Source: Hyalella azteca
Lineage: Eukaryota; Arthropoda; Malacostraca; Amphipoda; Hyalellidae
Direction of reading: 5' to 3'
Assembly (NCBI RefSeq): GCF_000764305.2
Contig: NW_025942175.1
Coordinates: 2,147-66,146, forward strand
DNA: 64,000 nt
Shown: piece after piece, positions 23,961-36,595 of the stretch
Position numbering within the stretch: the stretch's first letter is position 1
Layout: every line of letters starts with the position of its first letter
Made by a program: the position numbers and the translations under genes
Notes under the pieces: generated by a model
The model's input: only the letters and a program-made list of their open reading frames with translations
The model's database searches: none
Told to the model about the DNA's origin: nothing

Positions 23961-24926
23961 TACATGGCATTTTTTTAAGTAAGGACCGTTTTAGAATTAA
24001 AAAAGACGTGCTAAGATATCGAAATAATTTTATTTATACATGAAAGCCTGTACCTTAATCTACTTTTTTACACAATTTCCGTGAATATTGGGGCACTTGC
24101 CATAACGTGGCAACAGTTTTTGTATAACCTCCTAATAAAATTCTGCCGCCTGACTTGGAGGTGAAATTCTGAATTCTGCTTAAATGGAGGTGAAATTCTG
24201 CTGGAAAACACCTGATATTTCTTCTTCCTGACGAGTCAGGCGGCAGAATTTCAGGCGTTTTTCAGCAGAATTTCACCTACATTTCAGCAGAATCCAGAAT
24301 ATCACCTATAAGTCAGGCGGCAGAATTTTATCAGGAGGGTATTCAAAAACTGGTGCCACGTTATGACAAGTGCCCCATTAATCACGAAAATTAAGTAGAA
24401 AAGTAGACTAGACGTGCTAAGATATCGAAATAATTTTATTTATACATGAAAGCCTGTACCTTAATCTACTTTTTTACACAATTTCCGTGAATATTGGGGC
24501 ACTTGTCATAACGTGTCACCAGTTTTTGTATAACCTCCTAATAAAATTCTGCCGCCTGACTTGGAGGTGAAATTCTGCTGAAATTCTGAATTCTACTGAA
24601 ACGAAGGTGAAATTCTGCTGGAAAAATCCTGATATTTCTTCTTCCTGACGAGTCAGGCGGCAGAATTTCAGGCGTTTTTCAGCAGAATTTCACCTTCATT
24701 TTAGCAGAATCCAGAATTTCACCTATAAGTCAGGCGGCAGAATTTTATCAGGAGGGTATTCAAAAACTGGTGCCACGTTATGACAAGTGCCCCATTAATC
24801 ACGGAAATTAAGTAGAAAAGTAGACTAAGGTACAGGCTTTCATGCAAAAATAAAATTATTGCGATATCTTTGTACGTCTTTTTTTTTATTCCAAAACTAT
24901 CCTTACTCAAAAAATATGCCTCGTAT
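23961..24926. mobile_element. Nested foldback element with long inverted arms (about 966 bp)
   Basis: The left end (TATACATGGCATTTTTTTAA, GTAAGGACCGTTTTAGAATT, AAGACGTGCTAAGATATCG) pairs with the right end (GCGATATCTTTGTACGTC, ATTCCAAAACTATCCTTAC, TATGCC). Inside lies an inner foldback unit present twice in direct order (about 24005-24410 and 24411-24888). Each has arms with ATAAAATTCTGCCGCCTGAC and its inverse GTCAGGCGGCAGAATTTTAT. GACGAGTCAGGCGGCAGAAT marks the turn in each unit. No transposase frame is present. Confidence 0.85.
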
Positions 24927-27900
24927 ATGAAGTAAAATCAACTGCTGTTCTGGAAGATCATGGCATACACAAGAATTTAAGATATCAATGAGGCAAATCA
25001 TTCAGAAAATTCAATCGTACCTTGTAGATGCATCAAAAGTAAATATCTCAATAATAGAAGTGCTGCAGTGAAGATTATAATTTTTACTGTTGTTGTCAGT
25101 GCAATTGAAAAAAAGTGATATTACTTTTTTCGAAATTTTGAGGGTAAATTTCGAAATTTTGAGGGCAAAAATGTCATTCGAAGCAAAGAATACATTTTTG
25201 ATTTTTGCCAAAGAACAAGAATGAAAGTTGATTCCAAGACGATGGGGAAGAGCCAGAGTTTAGCATTTGACTTTATGGCTCCCAGAGGTGCCGTGCGTGG
25301 ACCACAACTACAAAGTTTGCAGTCGTCAAAACTTGGTTGTGGGTTGATCAATCTGAGCTCAACAGTAACCTCCAACTCAACTACTTAACATGGGCTAAGT
25401 TTGAAGAGTCTGTCTTCTTAAGTTCAGTAATTGTGAGCGACATCTTCTCTCAGCCAAGTTTCCTTTTACTAATGCTAGGGCCGTGACATCTAAATTAACA
25501 GGAAACTGTCAGAGACTTGTTTTCTTCTGCTTTTTTTACAAAGTTTCTATGCCTGAATTTATCTATTGATTCAGTTGATAATTGTTGAGGAGACCTCACA
25601 AGTTGAGGAGTTGAGGAGACCTCACAAAAATATGTATGATTTTCAGGCTGCAATTAGAGTAATTATTAATCACTATTCATATGCCTTAATTTTTTCAAAA
25701 CTTTTTGAGGATCAAATTTTTGTAGTCTAACACTGTGCGCTAATATATATTACTATCTGCATTGTATCCTACTCTATTCCCGAATCTATAGCAAATTACT
25801 GGATTTGCAATTTTAGGTTGCAGATGTGGGCTGCTGAGACCAAGAGGGTTACGAAAAATAATATTTGACAAAATAGCCATAATATAATACGGTGCGCATA
25901 AAAAAAACTAAAAATTGTCCTTATATGTCCTCGCGTACTACAGTCGTGGAACCACTGGTTTAATACTATAACAGAATCAAGCAATTTTAATAATTTGAGT
26001 TCATCAAGATTGAAAATTGAATTGAGATCGCAAGACGCAAGTTTTAAAAATTATGAAAGCATAACCGAGCAAAATCGTTCATTCTAGACTTTTTGGGCAT
26101 AAGGTATGATTTTAAATCATCCCTTTTTTATTTTTTTACCATAGATCGAGATAAATGATCTATTTATCTTGATCTTTATAAAGTTTTTGTGCCAAACACA
26201 GCTTATCATTTATTTGGTTGGTTTGGACCAGATAAGGAATTTTTTCAGTTCATTCTTTAGCTGGGATGATGTTCTTATTCAACTGCCATAAATTTGGTTC
26301 CTGAAGTCAGTAATAATGAAAATACCTTTATTCTAAAAATCTTGAATATAGTGTCGTTCTAGGAGTTAAGATTAGATGTACTAAATTTTGTATGGCTGTC
26401 GAGGCATCATCACGTCGTTTATAGGCTCAAAGATCGTGTCCAGGTTAAGCCAGGGTTCAGGCGCTCGTTGCTCTGCCATAATTTATGACCCGCCCCAAAT
26501 CCTGGAGTCTGAGGCTCGTTGAGTCGAAGCGATTACCCCTCGAAAAATATTGTGCTCTTCAGATATGACCAGGCGAGAGGATCGCTTCTGAGAACAAGAT
26601 TGATATGATGGGCGTGATCTACGCGACAGTGATAATAGGGGCCGTAGGTGTTACCTAAGTTGCGCAGAAATTCAGAGGTGTGCGTAATTCATGTGGTAAA
26701 TTGATAAAGTTTATGGGGAGCATTTCGGTCACATAAAAACTTTTTTATTTGCGAACAGATCACTTTGAAACGTGGTACACATATTTAAACAGAAATCTAA
26801 GACTTTATTGTACGTGCGAATTTTTCGAAAAAATGGCAAAAAACGTGAAATTAAATGAAATATTCTCATTCTTTTGCTCTATATTTCTGATATTAATATA
26901 TGTATACAAAATTAGCTTTAAATCAATAAATTTTAGTGGACATCATTGCGATAAATACTGGAAGCTAGATTTCGATTTGCAGAAAATTCGCAATGCTTTC
27001 TGAAAATTGTTATACGACGCTAGAAAGAAACGTCCCAAATTCCTTAATTGTAATCTGGCTCAATTTTTCTCGCAGTTCAAAAATTTTGATTGCATTAAAT
27101 ATAGAATGATTGACTTATTTCGAGTTACGTACGTACGCATTCATCTTCTTCTTATATCAATTCAAATCTTAAAAGACTCGGTCTTCTGTTTCAGATATGT
27201 CATCATTGTTGGCATATCCACTTCATTTCTTGGGGATGGTTTAATTCTCTCAACATGATAGTGTCAAAATAATCTTCGAACTTAAGAAATAATCAGTCTT
27301 GGTGTTAATGATTACATATAGCTGTACAAAAATTTAGCATCCATTACTGAGGAATAATATTAAAGTTGAAAAGTCACGAAATGAGGAATATTTTATTCCA
27401 CCTATTCGTTTGATTTTATTTGCATTATTTATTTCCATACACGTCGCACAATAGCATCTGATATTTTAAATTTTTGCAATTATTGCGCTCCCTTCAATAA
27501 TTAAGTCATCGTGCGAGGCGAAACATTTGTATATATTCGCTGACATGCGGACGCGCAAAACTGCAGTGCTTCGCTACGCTACTCTAGCCGGCGGTTAATT
27601 AAATCTTAGGCTCCCTTTGGCACCTGAATACATTTCTTATACAATTTTCAAATTTATTTACTCACTTAGAAACAAAGGTTTTAGCTGTACATTGCACAGG
27701 GGAGACATTTCTTATGTGATCTTCATCTTCATACACTCACTGAGAAACATAGTTTTTCACGGAATCCATCTCAGGAAAGACATCGAGTAATTAAAGAAAA
27801 ATTAATAATTATCTATCATTACATGTTTAGCAGTAATGTTCATATCCCATAATATACACCCTGATTGATTATTACAGTAAAGGGAAGAAAAATAAGAAGG

Positions 27901-30900
27901 ATAAGAAGGAAAATCCCCGAGAACTGGAGGCAGCCTTCGAGGAGTCATTGTCTGGAGTATCATTGCGACAACGGCTGCAGCAGCGGTAGCGCCGCCATGC
28001 AATATACTCCCTAACTTTACTGGAAGCCAAAAAACTGCGGCAAAGAACATTGGGGCTTGAGGACCCTAGAGCGTCACGTACAGAAATGAATGACACGATA
28101 AGAGCCTCTTATGCAGCACGCCAGACTCTCATAGAAACACGAAAAACAGCCCAAACAAATGTCCTCAAGGGCCAAATGACGACACATTTCAAGTCTTCAG
28201 CGGCCTTATTTCAAGGACACGAGTCTAACTGCTTCAGCTTTGCAGATCCGAGGTTCTTACTGTAAGAGGCGGCTTGAATATTTACAAGATCATCTAAGTT
28301 CCCAGATGAAGGTGAGGCCTGAATTTTGAAATAATTTTGAGAATTAGTTTACTGGACTTTCTTGGTGGAAAATTCTGGAAATCGTTTAGTAAAGTATCAA
28401 TGTTAAGTTGTGTATTCATGTCATTCATTGTGTTTTGACCAATTGATTTTCAGTGTACACCGATATTGAATTGTGTGATTATATAAAATTATTCTGCAAT
28501 GCCCAATTCGAAACTCTGAATTATGAAAGAAAAGTTTTTAATTCATCCTTGACTGAAAAATTATTTCTCTAGTTGATGAAGAGACACAAATGCAATCATA
28601 TATTAATGCAGTCATGCTCTTCTGATCAAACTCCATTTTGGATTGGAATTCGTGGCATATTACAGTTGTGTAGAAAATCCCACTATGTATACTGTGAAAT
28701 AACTGTGATAGGTGCCCCTGTATATTTCACTAGAGAAACGCAAAGCCTTGCGGGGACCATCAATCATTATTACTTGACACAAGGATCATGCGGAGAGGCC
28801 TGATGACCCGCCATCTGCATGCTAAACTCTCATGCTTGTACGACCGCCTGGAGTCTACAGAGGCGATATATCGTGTCGTTTATCGATGCTGTGAAGAGCC
28901 CAAGATGTTTACAAATACTTGAGAGATATGAAGTATATTTCAAGATAAATTCGCATTAAAAGAAGATAATTTATTTATACATAGCATGTAACGCAATAGG
29001 CGCCCTGCAGTGTGGCTATGGTGCTAAATTCAGAGGCAATACTGATAGTTACCGATAGCCTAATTTCTGTAAATGTTACGATAAAGTAAGTCGCAGGTGA
29101 TCTCGTGTGTAGAATTAAAAAATTTTTAAAAACTGAAAATTAAATAATCTGGATAATACCGAATACTTTTTGTACTGATTTAATGTTATTCAAAATTTGA
29201 TAAGATGAATATTGTTCTCGCCCTGCTATCAATATCAATATCCAGCTGTTCTATTTTTTGCAATAGAATGAAACTAACATCGAGACCTGAGTCGAAATTC
29301 GCCTAATTGTAACAGGTTTATGAAATTAACATTCACAGAAGTCATTCGGTTTGATATTCGCCATTGGTGGCATAATACTTACTTATGCAGTCAAAATTAT
29401 TAGCAGTGTTTAATAAATATAATTCCATGGCAAAATTGTCAACTACGAGAATAACCGTTAATGCAATATCCAGCAGAGATTCTTGAGAGGATCGCATCCA
29501 TATGATGGATCTTCGCGAATTTGCATAGAATTTCAGCATCAGTTTGGGGCTGCAAGTTTTCTCGGATTTTCTCTGAAAGTTTAAACTGTACCTCGCTTGC
29601 TCTTCTACCTCTATCGAGTCAATTAAAACGTAAGCCTTGCCTGTATTTTGACGGATTTGTGTGCAGTTTAAGACGGCCTCCGAGAGACAGTATTAGAGGT
29701 GATGCTCCAGAAATTAGCATATAATAAAATTTTAAATGGAGAAAATGATAGGAGTGAACAATTACAAAAAAAAAATTGGGGTATGTACAGTTGACAGAAA
29801 TGTAAAATTCATTTCTGAAAAATTTTCTCGTAGATACACACGTTTATACGTTTCTTTAAATATTTCATGTTATTATTTAATGTTCAAAAATTGTGCGATG
29901 AATAAATTTTTGGTTTCTCAATAAACTGTACAAATATAACAAAACGTTTATTCTAAGAATCGAATTTTAACGTTCTCCCATGAATAAGAATTCTATGTGC
30001 TACTAAGAAGGCATTCAGGCTTTTAGCTATATATTTACTGGACATTGCCTTCGATTTTCCGATGATATAGGCAGACGTTGCTCGACGCTGTTGTGTTCAT
30101 GTGCTCATATAAAGCTTCGTAATAATATTGACTGGAGCTTCTTTAAAAGCCTGCCGATGCCAGGACGATATAAAAACTTCATCTTAGCTTAACTTTCTTC
30201 GAGATTAAAGCAGAAATTGATGGACAAGAGCTATAGCCACCGTTCATGATCGCGGGAAGCCCACCGAGAAAAGTAAAGATGTAATTTTACGATGAGTCTC
30301 GATTTTCGGATCATGATAATGGCCAGAGATTCTCTTCAAAAATGTACTGGAAATAAACTCGTGATATCAGAGCAAGATGACGACGTCCAAATAGGCAATC
30401 AACATGAGTGGATGGCTCTAGGTTATGATAATTAGGAAGATGCCGACGTTATTGAATTTAGAGTGTGAAAATTGTTGTGAGTCGGAAATGTATAAATTAG
30501 GAAGTATACGTATGGTTAGCGAATCATTGATAGCATGTTTATGCTAATTTTTTTAGATATGGAATTATTATGGTGATTAGGAATTTGAAGTTCGTCATTG
30601 CATTGAAAAAATGAAATTTTACGGATGAAAAATTTTTGCTCGATACCGTGATAGCTTCCCCTGACTCTAAGTAGGTTTTTGTTAAATTTAGACTATTTGC
30701 CCCCTATGATAGCAGTTCCGCTAATATAATTCGCGATTGATAGCATCAAAGATGATGATTAAAATTAAAGTAATGTCTGTGAAAAATCGGCAGATTCATT
30801 GTTTGTCTGAAAAAAATATCATGGGAAAATTACACTGAGAAAAGTGCCGCGCGTGCCCATATAATCGTGTCCCATATCGCCCAAAGGACTTCAAAAATAA

Positions 30901-31468
30901 AAAGAAACAGGTTGTACATTAGAATGATTCCATAAGATATATTAAAATTAAATCGAAAAGCAATCGCCACTTTAAATATAGAGTTTTCGGTTGCATGCAC
31001 TCGAAAGAAGTGCTGGGGAGCATTTCAACGTTAATGGTTCGAGATAATAATATTATTTGTGAATCCTTTCAGTGCGTGGTATGGGTTTCCCTTAATGTCA
31101 CTCGCTCCCCAAAATAATATCAAGTATGGTTTTCGCAGCGGAAATCGATACGATCCACTTACATTTTCCGAATCTCAAATACGGGACCCCGACTATCCTG
31201 ACTTTCTTTGCTACCTGAGAAGCGAAATTTTCAGGAAATTCATGGATTATCGAAACTTGATTGTCGTAAGTTACATGGCTTAGTCCCACAGTGGACTGAA
31301 CTATTCCTGTACGGTTGGGAATATTAGGAGAAATAAACGAGTTTCCAATTACCGAATTCATATTACTTATCCTAAAAAAGTATTGATCTTCTGTGGGATA
31401 ATACGTTTCTTGCAGCAGGTTGTGTTTTCTACTCAGGACTTTTTTTCCAATCGGGCAAATTTATAAAG
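24927..31468. other. No supported gene
   Basis: About 6.5 kb of AT-rich sequence. GC-richer patches at 26400-26660, 27880-28270 and 28780-28920 were read in all frames without a recognisable domain. Small direct duplications occur at 25132-25167 (GAAATTTTGAGGG twice) and 25588-25627 (TTGAGGAGACCTCACAA twice). No RNA gene was seen. Confidence 0.4.
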
Positions 31469-31644
31469 AAAAAATATAACTCAGTACTCACTGCAGTGAG
31501 TGACAGAGAGCGCATTTTCTCGTCGACGAAAAATTGAGGTCACGGACAGACGGACGGACTGACAGACAGACAGACAGACGGACGGACGGACATGGCGAGC
31601 ACAATGGTGCATTTTTTCCATAAATGAGAAAATGCGCTAAAAAT
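31469..31644 (+). mobile_element. Foldback element with GACG/GACA microsatellite, copy c
   Basis: The cleanest plus-oriented copy: AAATATAACTCAGTACTCAC, TGCAGTGAGTGACAGAGAGC, GCATTTTCTCGTCGACGAAA, then a GACGGACGGACTGACAGACA-type tract, CATGGCGAGCACAATGGTGC and AAATGAGAAAATGCGCTAAA. GAGCGCATTTTCTC and GAGAAAATGCGCT are inverted repeats at the two sides of the microsatellite. Confidence 0.9.
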
Positions 31645-32475
31645 AAAGAAATACCTAATGAAAAATCAGGCATATTTGTCGACGAAGTTTGTTATGATTG
31701 CGGTTATATAAGAGGCAAAATTGTATGCATATAGGAAAGTCCAAAATGGTTTCGTAAAGATATCATACTAGTCATAAAGTAAAGTTTAATCAAGATTGCA
31801 ATTGTGTACTGAAATTTATGTATAGATGATCGGAGCTTGTAATTATTTGAAACTTACATAGATGATCTGAAGTGAGTTGTGAACTGATTAAGAGAACAGC
31901 ACATACCACGGCCATCTTATCCTGATCTCAAGCAGGCCATCAGTGTGAAGATCTTTTTGTTTCTCGTCACACGGATTCTCCAACCCATGTTTGAAATAAT
32001 ACATATGTATGAATTCAACCATGCTCCAACCCTTCCGTCAGGTGAGGTTACCCTATCAAAATTTAGAGTCGCCTCAGCTTCTGGTAATCCAAATCAGAAG
32101 CTGCCGCGTCTGTAAATTTTCACTGGGGATCACCTTCTTACGAAGCTGTTTCAAGCTGCTGCTTGTCTCCGAGTGAGTGCAGTTCACTCAGGTTATGGGG
32201 ACGCATCATAAGTGGACGCTCATATTACGCTGCTGGACTCGGGGGCATAACTGCTGCCCTACGTAGTGGACTGCTTTCACGACTGTGCGGTACGAAGTCT
32301 TGACCGTCGAGAAATAAGATATCGGAGATGCAGTTAACGAATACAAAAAATAATAGTTGAAGGGGGAAATATTGAGCTTAACATGCATTATGAACATATG
32401 CAGTCTTAATTTTTATACAGGTTCGATATTGAGTGAATATGCATTAATTCCAAAACGGTTTTACTAAATTTATAT
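31645..32475. other. No supported gene
   Basis: AT-rich with a GC-richer part at 31900-32290. No frame gives a recognisable protein. Confidence 0.45.
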
Positions 32476-32512
32476 CACTTACATGGTAAATGAAAGATTT
32501 ACCATGTAAGTG
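32476..32512. repeat. Perfect 16-bp hairpin, 5-nt loop
   Basis: CACTTACATGGTAAAT at 32476-32491 and its exact reverse complement at 32497-32512 surround the loop GAAAG. It is too short for a typical animal pre-miRNA. A recently formed palindrome or a small foldback are the simplest explanations. The following 720 bases (32513-33233) hold no gene that I can support. Confidence 0.9.
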
Positions 32513-33233
32513 TAAGTGAATTTCTGAAAGATTAAATCAAACAAAAATTATTGACAGAGTTGATTTTTGGGCAAACGTTACACAATTGCATCGAAATATC
32601 GTATAATTAATTGATTAATGTATAATATTGCATTATTAAAACCTAAGCTATCTAAATCATTTAGCGGCGTATCGTTTGTAATATTTTGATAAAATTGTAC
32701 AAAACTGGTTGCTCTACTTATCGGCTGAACATTCTGTCAATAAAGATTACTTCCTAACGGTCAGAGCTTATCTAATCTAAGAAACATCTGATGCTGGAAG
32801 TTTCCGTTGCCTTGTTTTTTTCTTGCTTGGTCACAATAGCTTTTCCCCCATTTTCAAAGCCGCAATCCTGCGGCGTAATACGACAAGCGTCTTCTATAAT
32901 GGGCCGTGAGACGCGATGGGATCAGCCCTTGCTTGGTGTTTCAGGCTGATAGCGCACCGTATTTAAGCCCGAGGCTTCTTGGCTTGAGCAAAACTTGCGA
33001 CAGCTCATCTCTTCCCTTTGAAAAAACCTGGTTATTGATAAACAATTTCAGACTAATTGTTTGGCATCCAGGTGCAGATTTTGAAACATAAAACTAGTTC
33101 AAAACATTTTTAAATGATTCTTTTCGACGATGTTGGAGTATTTTATAACATTATGAAATGTTACAAATGGATGTAAGATGATAGTGTTTTAAAACTTGCA
33201 GCGAAATTTTAACGGCAAGGTTTACCAAAATTA

Positions 33234-33737
33234 CAGGGCTATTCTAAATGATGGACCCAATATAATAAATTAATATTTATTTTAAGTTAGAATTCACAAT
33301 GAATAATTTGAACACCAGTGGAATAAAAAAAATTAAATTTTTAATGTATTTATGAATGCTTAATATGTCCCTCTTGTGCAGCACAAATGACATCTAAACG
33401 GCAACCAAACGCGTCCCACACACGCGTAAGCATATCTTTTGTTACTGAGTGCACCGTAGCAGTGATACGGTTCTTCAGATCAACCAGAGTTGCTGGTAGA
33501 GGCGGGACGTAAACAGCTTCCTTGACGTAACTCCATAAGAAATAGTCACATGGGGTGAGATCAGGTGATCTCGGTGGAAAGAAGTTTATAGCCTGATCTT
33601 CATTTTCTATGCGTCCTACACAACGCTTAAGAAGTGACTGATTCCACGTTTGAATAGTTTAAAAATTTTGTAATATTTCTCTTTAAAATTTTTTGTATAA
33701 ATTTATTAAATTGGGTCCATCATTTAGAATAACCCAT
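33234..33737 (-). mobile_element. Internally deleted mariner-like element, 504 bp
   Basis: Inverted ends: the left reads GGGCTATTCTAAATGATGG, then ACCCAATATAATAAAT. The right, reverse-complemented, reads GGGTTATTCTAAATGATGG, then ACCCAATTTAATAAAT. That is about 33 bp with two mismatches. TA dinucleotides flank both sides (33232-33233 and 33738-33739), as expected for IS630-Tc1-mariner elements. The interior keeps only the last 102 codons of a transposase on the minus strand, so the copy is non-autonomous. Confidence 0.85.
33350..33658 (-). pseudogene. Mariner-family transposase, C-terminal fragment
   Basis: An open minus-strand reading of 102 codons ending in TAA. It contains NFFPPRSPDLTPCDYFLW, then SYVKEAVYVPPLPATL, DLKNRI, SVTKDMLTRVWD and CRLDVICAAQEGHI. 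SPDLTPCDYFLW with the following YVPPLP, RVW and CRLD blocks is the C-terminal end of DDE transposases common in insects. The Asp of SPD is the third catalytic residue. The first two catalytic Asp residues and the DNA-binding domain are missing. An in-frame TAA lies directly upstream, only about 45 bp from the terminal repeat, so the loss is an internal deletion. Confidence 0.85.
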
Positions 33738-36310
33738 TACAACTACATCGGGCAATAAAAAGACAAGGACCGCGTCTTTTTTGCGTCCAGACGTACAAGT
33801 AAAGTCGTAAAGACACGTGGCACACAAATGCACGAAGGCTCTCAGATACACCGAACTTCTTGCACTGCGTCAGTCAGCTTTGGCCATAAATTGTGCGCTA
33901 TTCGGTTTTTGTTGTGCCTTTGAGGAGCTCTCTTCTGAAGCGAGAATGTCTGTCTGGCAAAAAATCAAACAACGCTGCTTCTGTTTTTATGAGTCTCGTC
34001 GTCTTTGCTTCTGACTAACTCCATATTTTCTCCTCCTAAACAGATTCTCCTAGAAACATTTTTGCACGACACTTGAGCGGGAAAAAATTGTCGTCGCCCA
34101 AATCCTCACGTTAATTTTTTCCTTGAGGATGCCGCCGTGCCATAACAATCCTTGTGTCGTTCTCAGCTCTCGTTGGTGGAAATTGCTTCGCTGCAGGAAT
34201 GCTCGCCTCGCAGCCGACCGCCTACCTTATTTATTTATACATGCTCTACTATACAGCAGCCATGTTTTAATCTGTATTTTCAACAGTGTGCGTAGCCCTA
34301 TACTTAAATTTCCATAAAAGTCTTGTGCTGTTAAACACAGTTTCCGGCGCTAGCCAACACCTTGTTGTCTGCAACAAAACCATCCGCAAAAACAGGAGCT
34401 CAAGGTAATATTTACGTAAGTTCTTTCTCATGCTGAAGGGAGAGTGAGTGGTACGACAACAGCAAGTGTGTGTGCGATTGAGAGTTAACTTTGTTTTTAA
34501 CTTCTCTAACGGGAAAATTCTCACTCGTTATTGTAGTGTTATTTTTACCTGAATTGTAATTGAATCGAGCATGAACGGTACTTTGAAAATTGACGAATGG
34601 TAATGATTTTGATAGTTCAACGAAAATGACGACTGTGCTGAAAAAATGGCGCAACTAAATTTCATGGAATTAAACGAAGTGTTTATTTAAAAAAATTATT
34701 ATTTTGCTTTCACATGTACTGCGTTGAATGATTTTTTTGCAGCTAACTTGCAGATATTTATTTTTTATCCATTACCTAATGTTTGAAGCTTGAGAATACA
34801 GGAAATTAAATTCAATTTATAGAATCATAAGACCGTTTTGAAAATAACCGTGTAAAGATGAATGATGAATGTGGCGTGATCCTTAAAAATTAGTTTTTGT
34901 AGCATAAAATACAAAATAATTCTCTGACTCGCAACCAAGTCTTGTCGTATTATAAATTGTCAATCTTAAAAGGATTCGGTTGTTTTATCGTATTTAAAGT
35001 CACCGGTCCGCCAGATTACAAGGTTCAATTAGGTAGAGCCGACATGTACACCGAGAATTGGTAATCTCGGAAATGATATCTCGTAAGATCTCGAGCTGGC
35101 AAAGCCACGTCACATAAGCCTCTTTCCTTCAGTCTTGGATGCTAGAATGATTGTCAAGTTCAGCTCAAACCGCGGGCGAAGGCTTTGACATTTCGCGAAA
35201 TATCACTCGACGGAGGAAGCACCAGCTAGCGTGGACGTTCCTTTAGATGCCAAGCTCGGTTCTCATCAAAGAAAGTAACGGCGTAATTTGCATCGTAGGC
35301 TTTCGTTGTTGCTATTGTGCCCAAGATGCGTTATCTCAACGCCCATCTCGTGTCTGCATACACTGAGATAAAGTGCGCATGCGTACGAGATGCCAGCTGC
35401 GTCCTCATTTATTTAACTCTTTAGGGGCTCTGAGGACAAATACGTCCTCTGATTCATAATATTATTCATTTTTGAATTCGCATTTAATCCTGCGGTGAAG
35501 GTCGAGCCGTCTGCCAACATAACAGAAATAGTAAACACGATATGAGCAATGACTTTTTCCATATTTCTCCCAAAATTTACCCATTTCAATACAAATTTAA
35601 AATTAATTATTTATTCTTTCTAGTTTGTTCATATTTCCACCGCACAAAAGACTTTCAGCAGTATTTGAATCTTAACTAATCTGATAGAACGATGAACGAA
35701 AAATTGCTCCTCTTGACGATCATTAATCAACATTCTGAGTGAACATTAATTAGACATTCTGAAAACGACAGCTCTTGGGAGCAAAGCAAAATGATATTCT
35801 GCTTTCAAACAATAATTCACCTGAAGGTTGCAATATCTACTACATGTTACATTCTTGAAGCCAATAATAATAATTAAGTACCAACAGGACTGAACAGCAG
35901 TATAAAAAAAGTAATTTGACATGAACTTGGAATAAACAGACTCGATTTTAGAAAATCAACGTGAAGATTAATTCGAAGCTCGATTTAAAAGTTCAAACAT
36001 AATTAAGCAATAAATTAATAAGATGTACAATTAATTTAATGCCGATAATGGTTAGAAAGTGCTCAAGGGAAGAATGTGTCCGTGAGGCGAATGAATACAG
36101 GGATTGATTAATTATCTCAGCAATGTAAAATAGACACCCATGAAGGATGGAGGTGATGAAACGATCTGTCAAGAAATTTATAATTTTCCCATGCACCCCA
36201 AATTATGAAATAACGCTATTGTGAAAGAGAGAGACGCAAAATAAACTTGAACCACACCCCTACCAACGCGTTAGAGAATAAGCTAAAGCTTCTCTTAACT
36301 TCAGACACCT
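33738..36310. other. No supported gene
   Basis: GC-richer patches at 33780-34260 and 35040-35410 were read in six frames without a recognisable protein. No repeat structure stands out. Confidence 0.45.
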
Positions 36311-36595
36311 TATGAAGATCACCCCTATACAATAATTGTTACATGAAGTGAATAGAAATTTCCACTTAATTTGCACTTGATGAGAGGACCACCTATAAAA
36401 CAATTATTGTTACTCAGATTAAATGCAAGTCCCAATTTACTTGGATATGATACAGTATGTGATATGAAGATCACCTGTAAAAAAAAGTAATTGTTACTAA
36501 AATTGAATCGAATTTTTTTTTGTCCTTGGACTTTATATGAATTTCTCCCACTATAGAACAATAATTGTTATATAAAACAAATGCAAATCTTTAAT
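36311..36595. repeat. Diverged tandem repeat, about 80-bp unit, 4 copies
   Basis: Four degenerate units each begin CACC or CCAC, then TATAnAAnAATTATTGTTA, then an Ala/Lys-codon-free AT stretch with AAATGCAA and ACTTGGA or CTTTATAT blocks. Similarity is modest, so this is an old array. Confidence 0.6.

Noticed and set aside
32476..32512. Hairpin considered as a microRNA precursor
   Set aside because: A 16-bp stem is too short for an animal pre-miRNA and the match is perfect, more like a simple palindrome.
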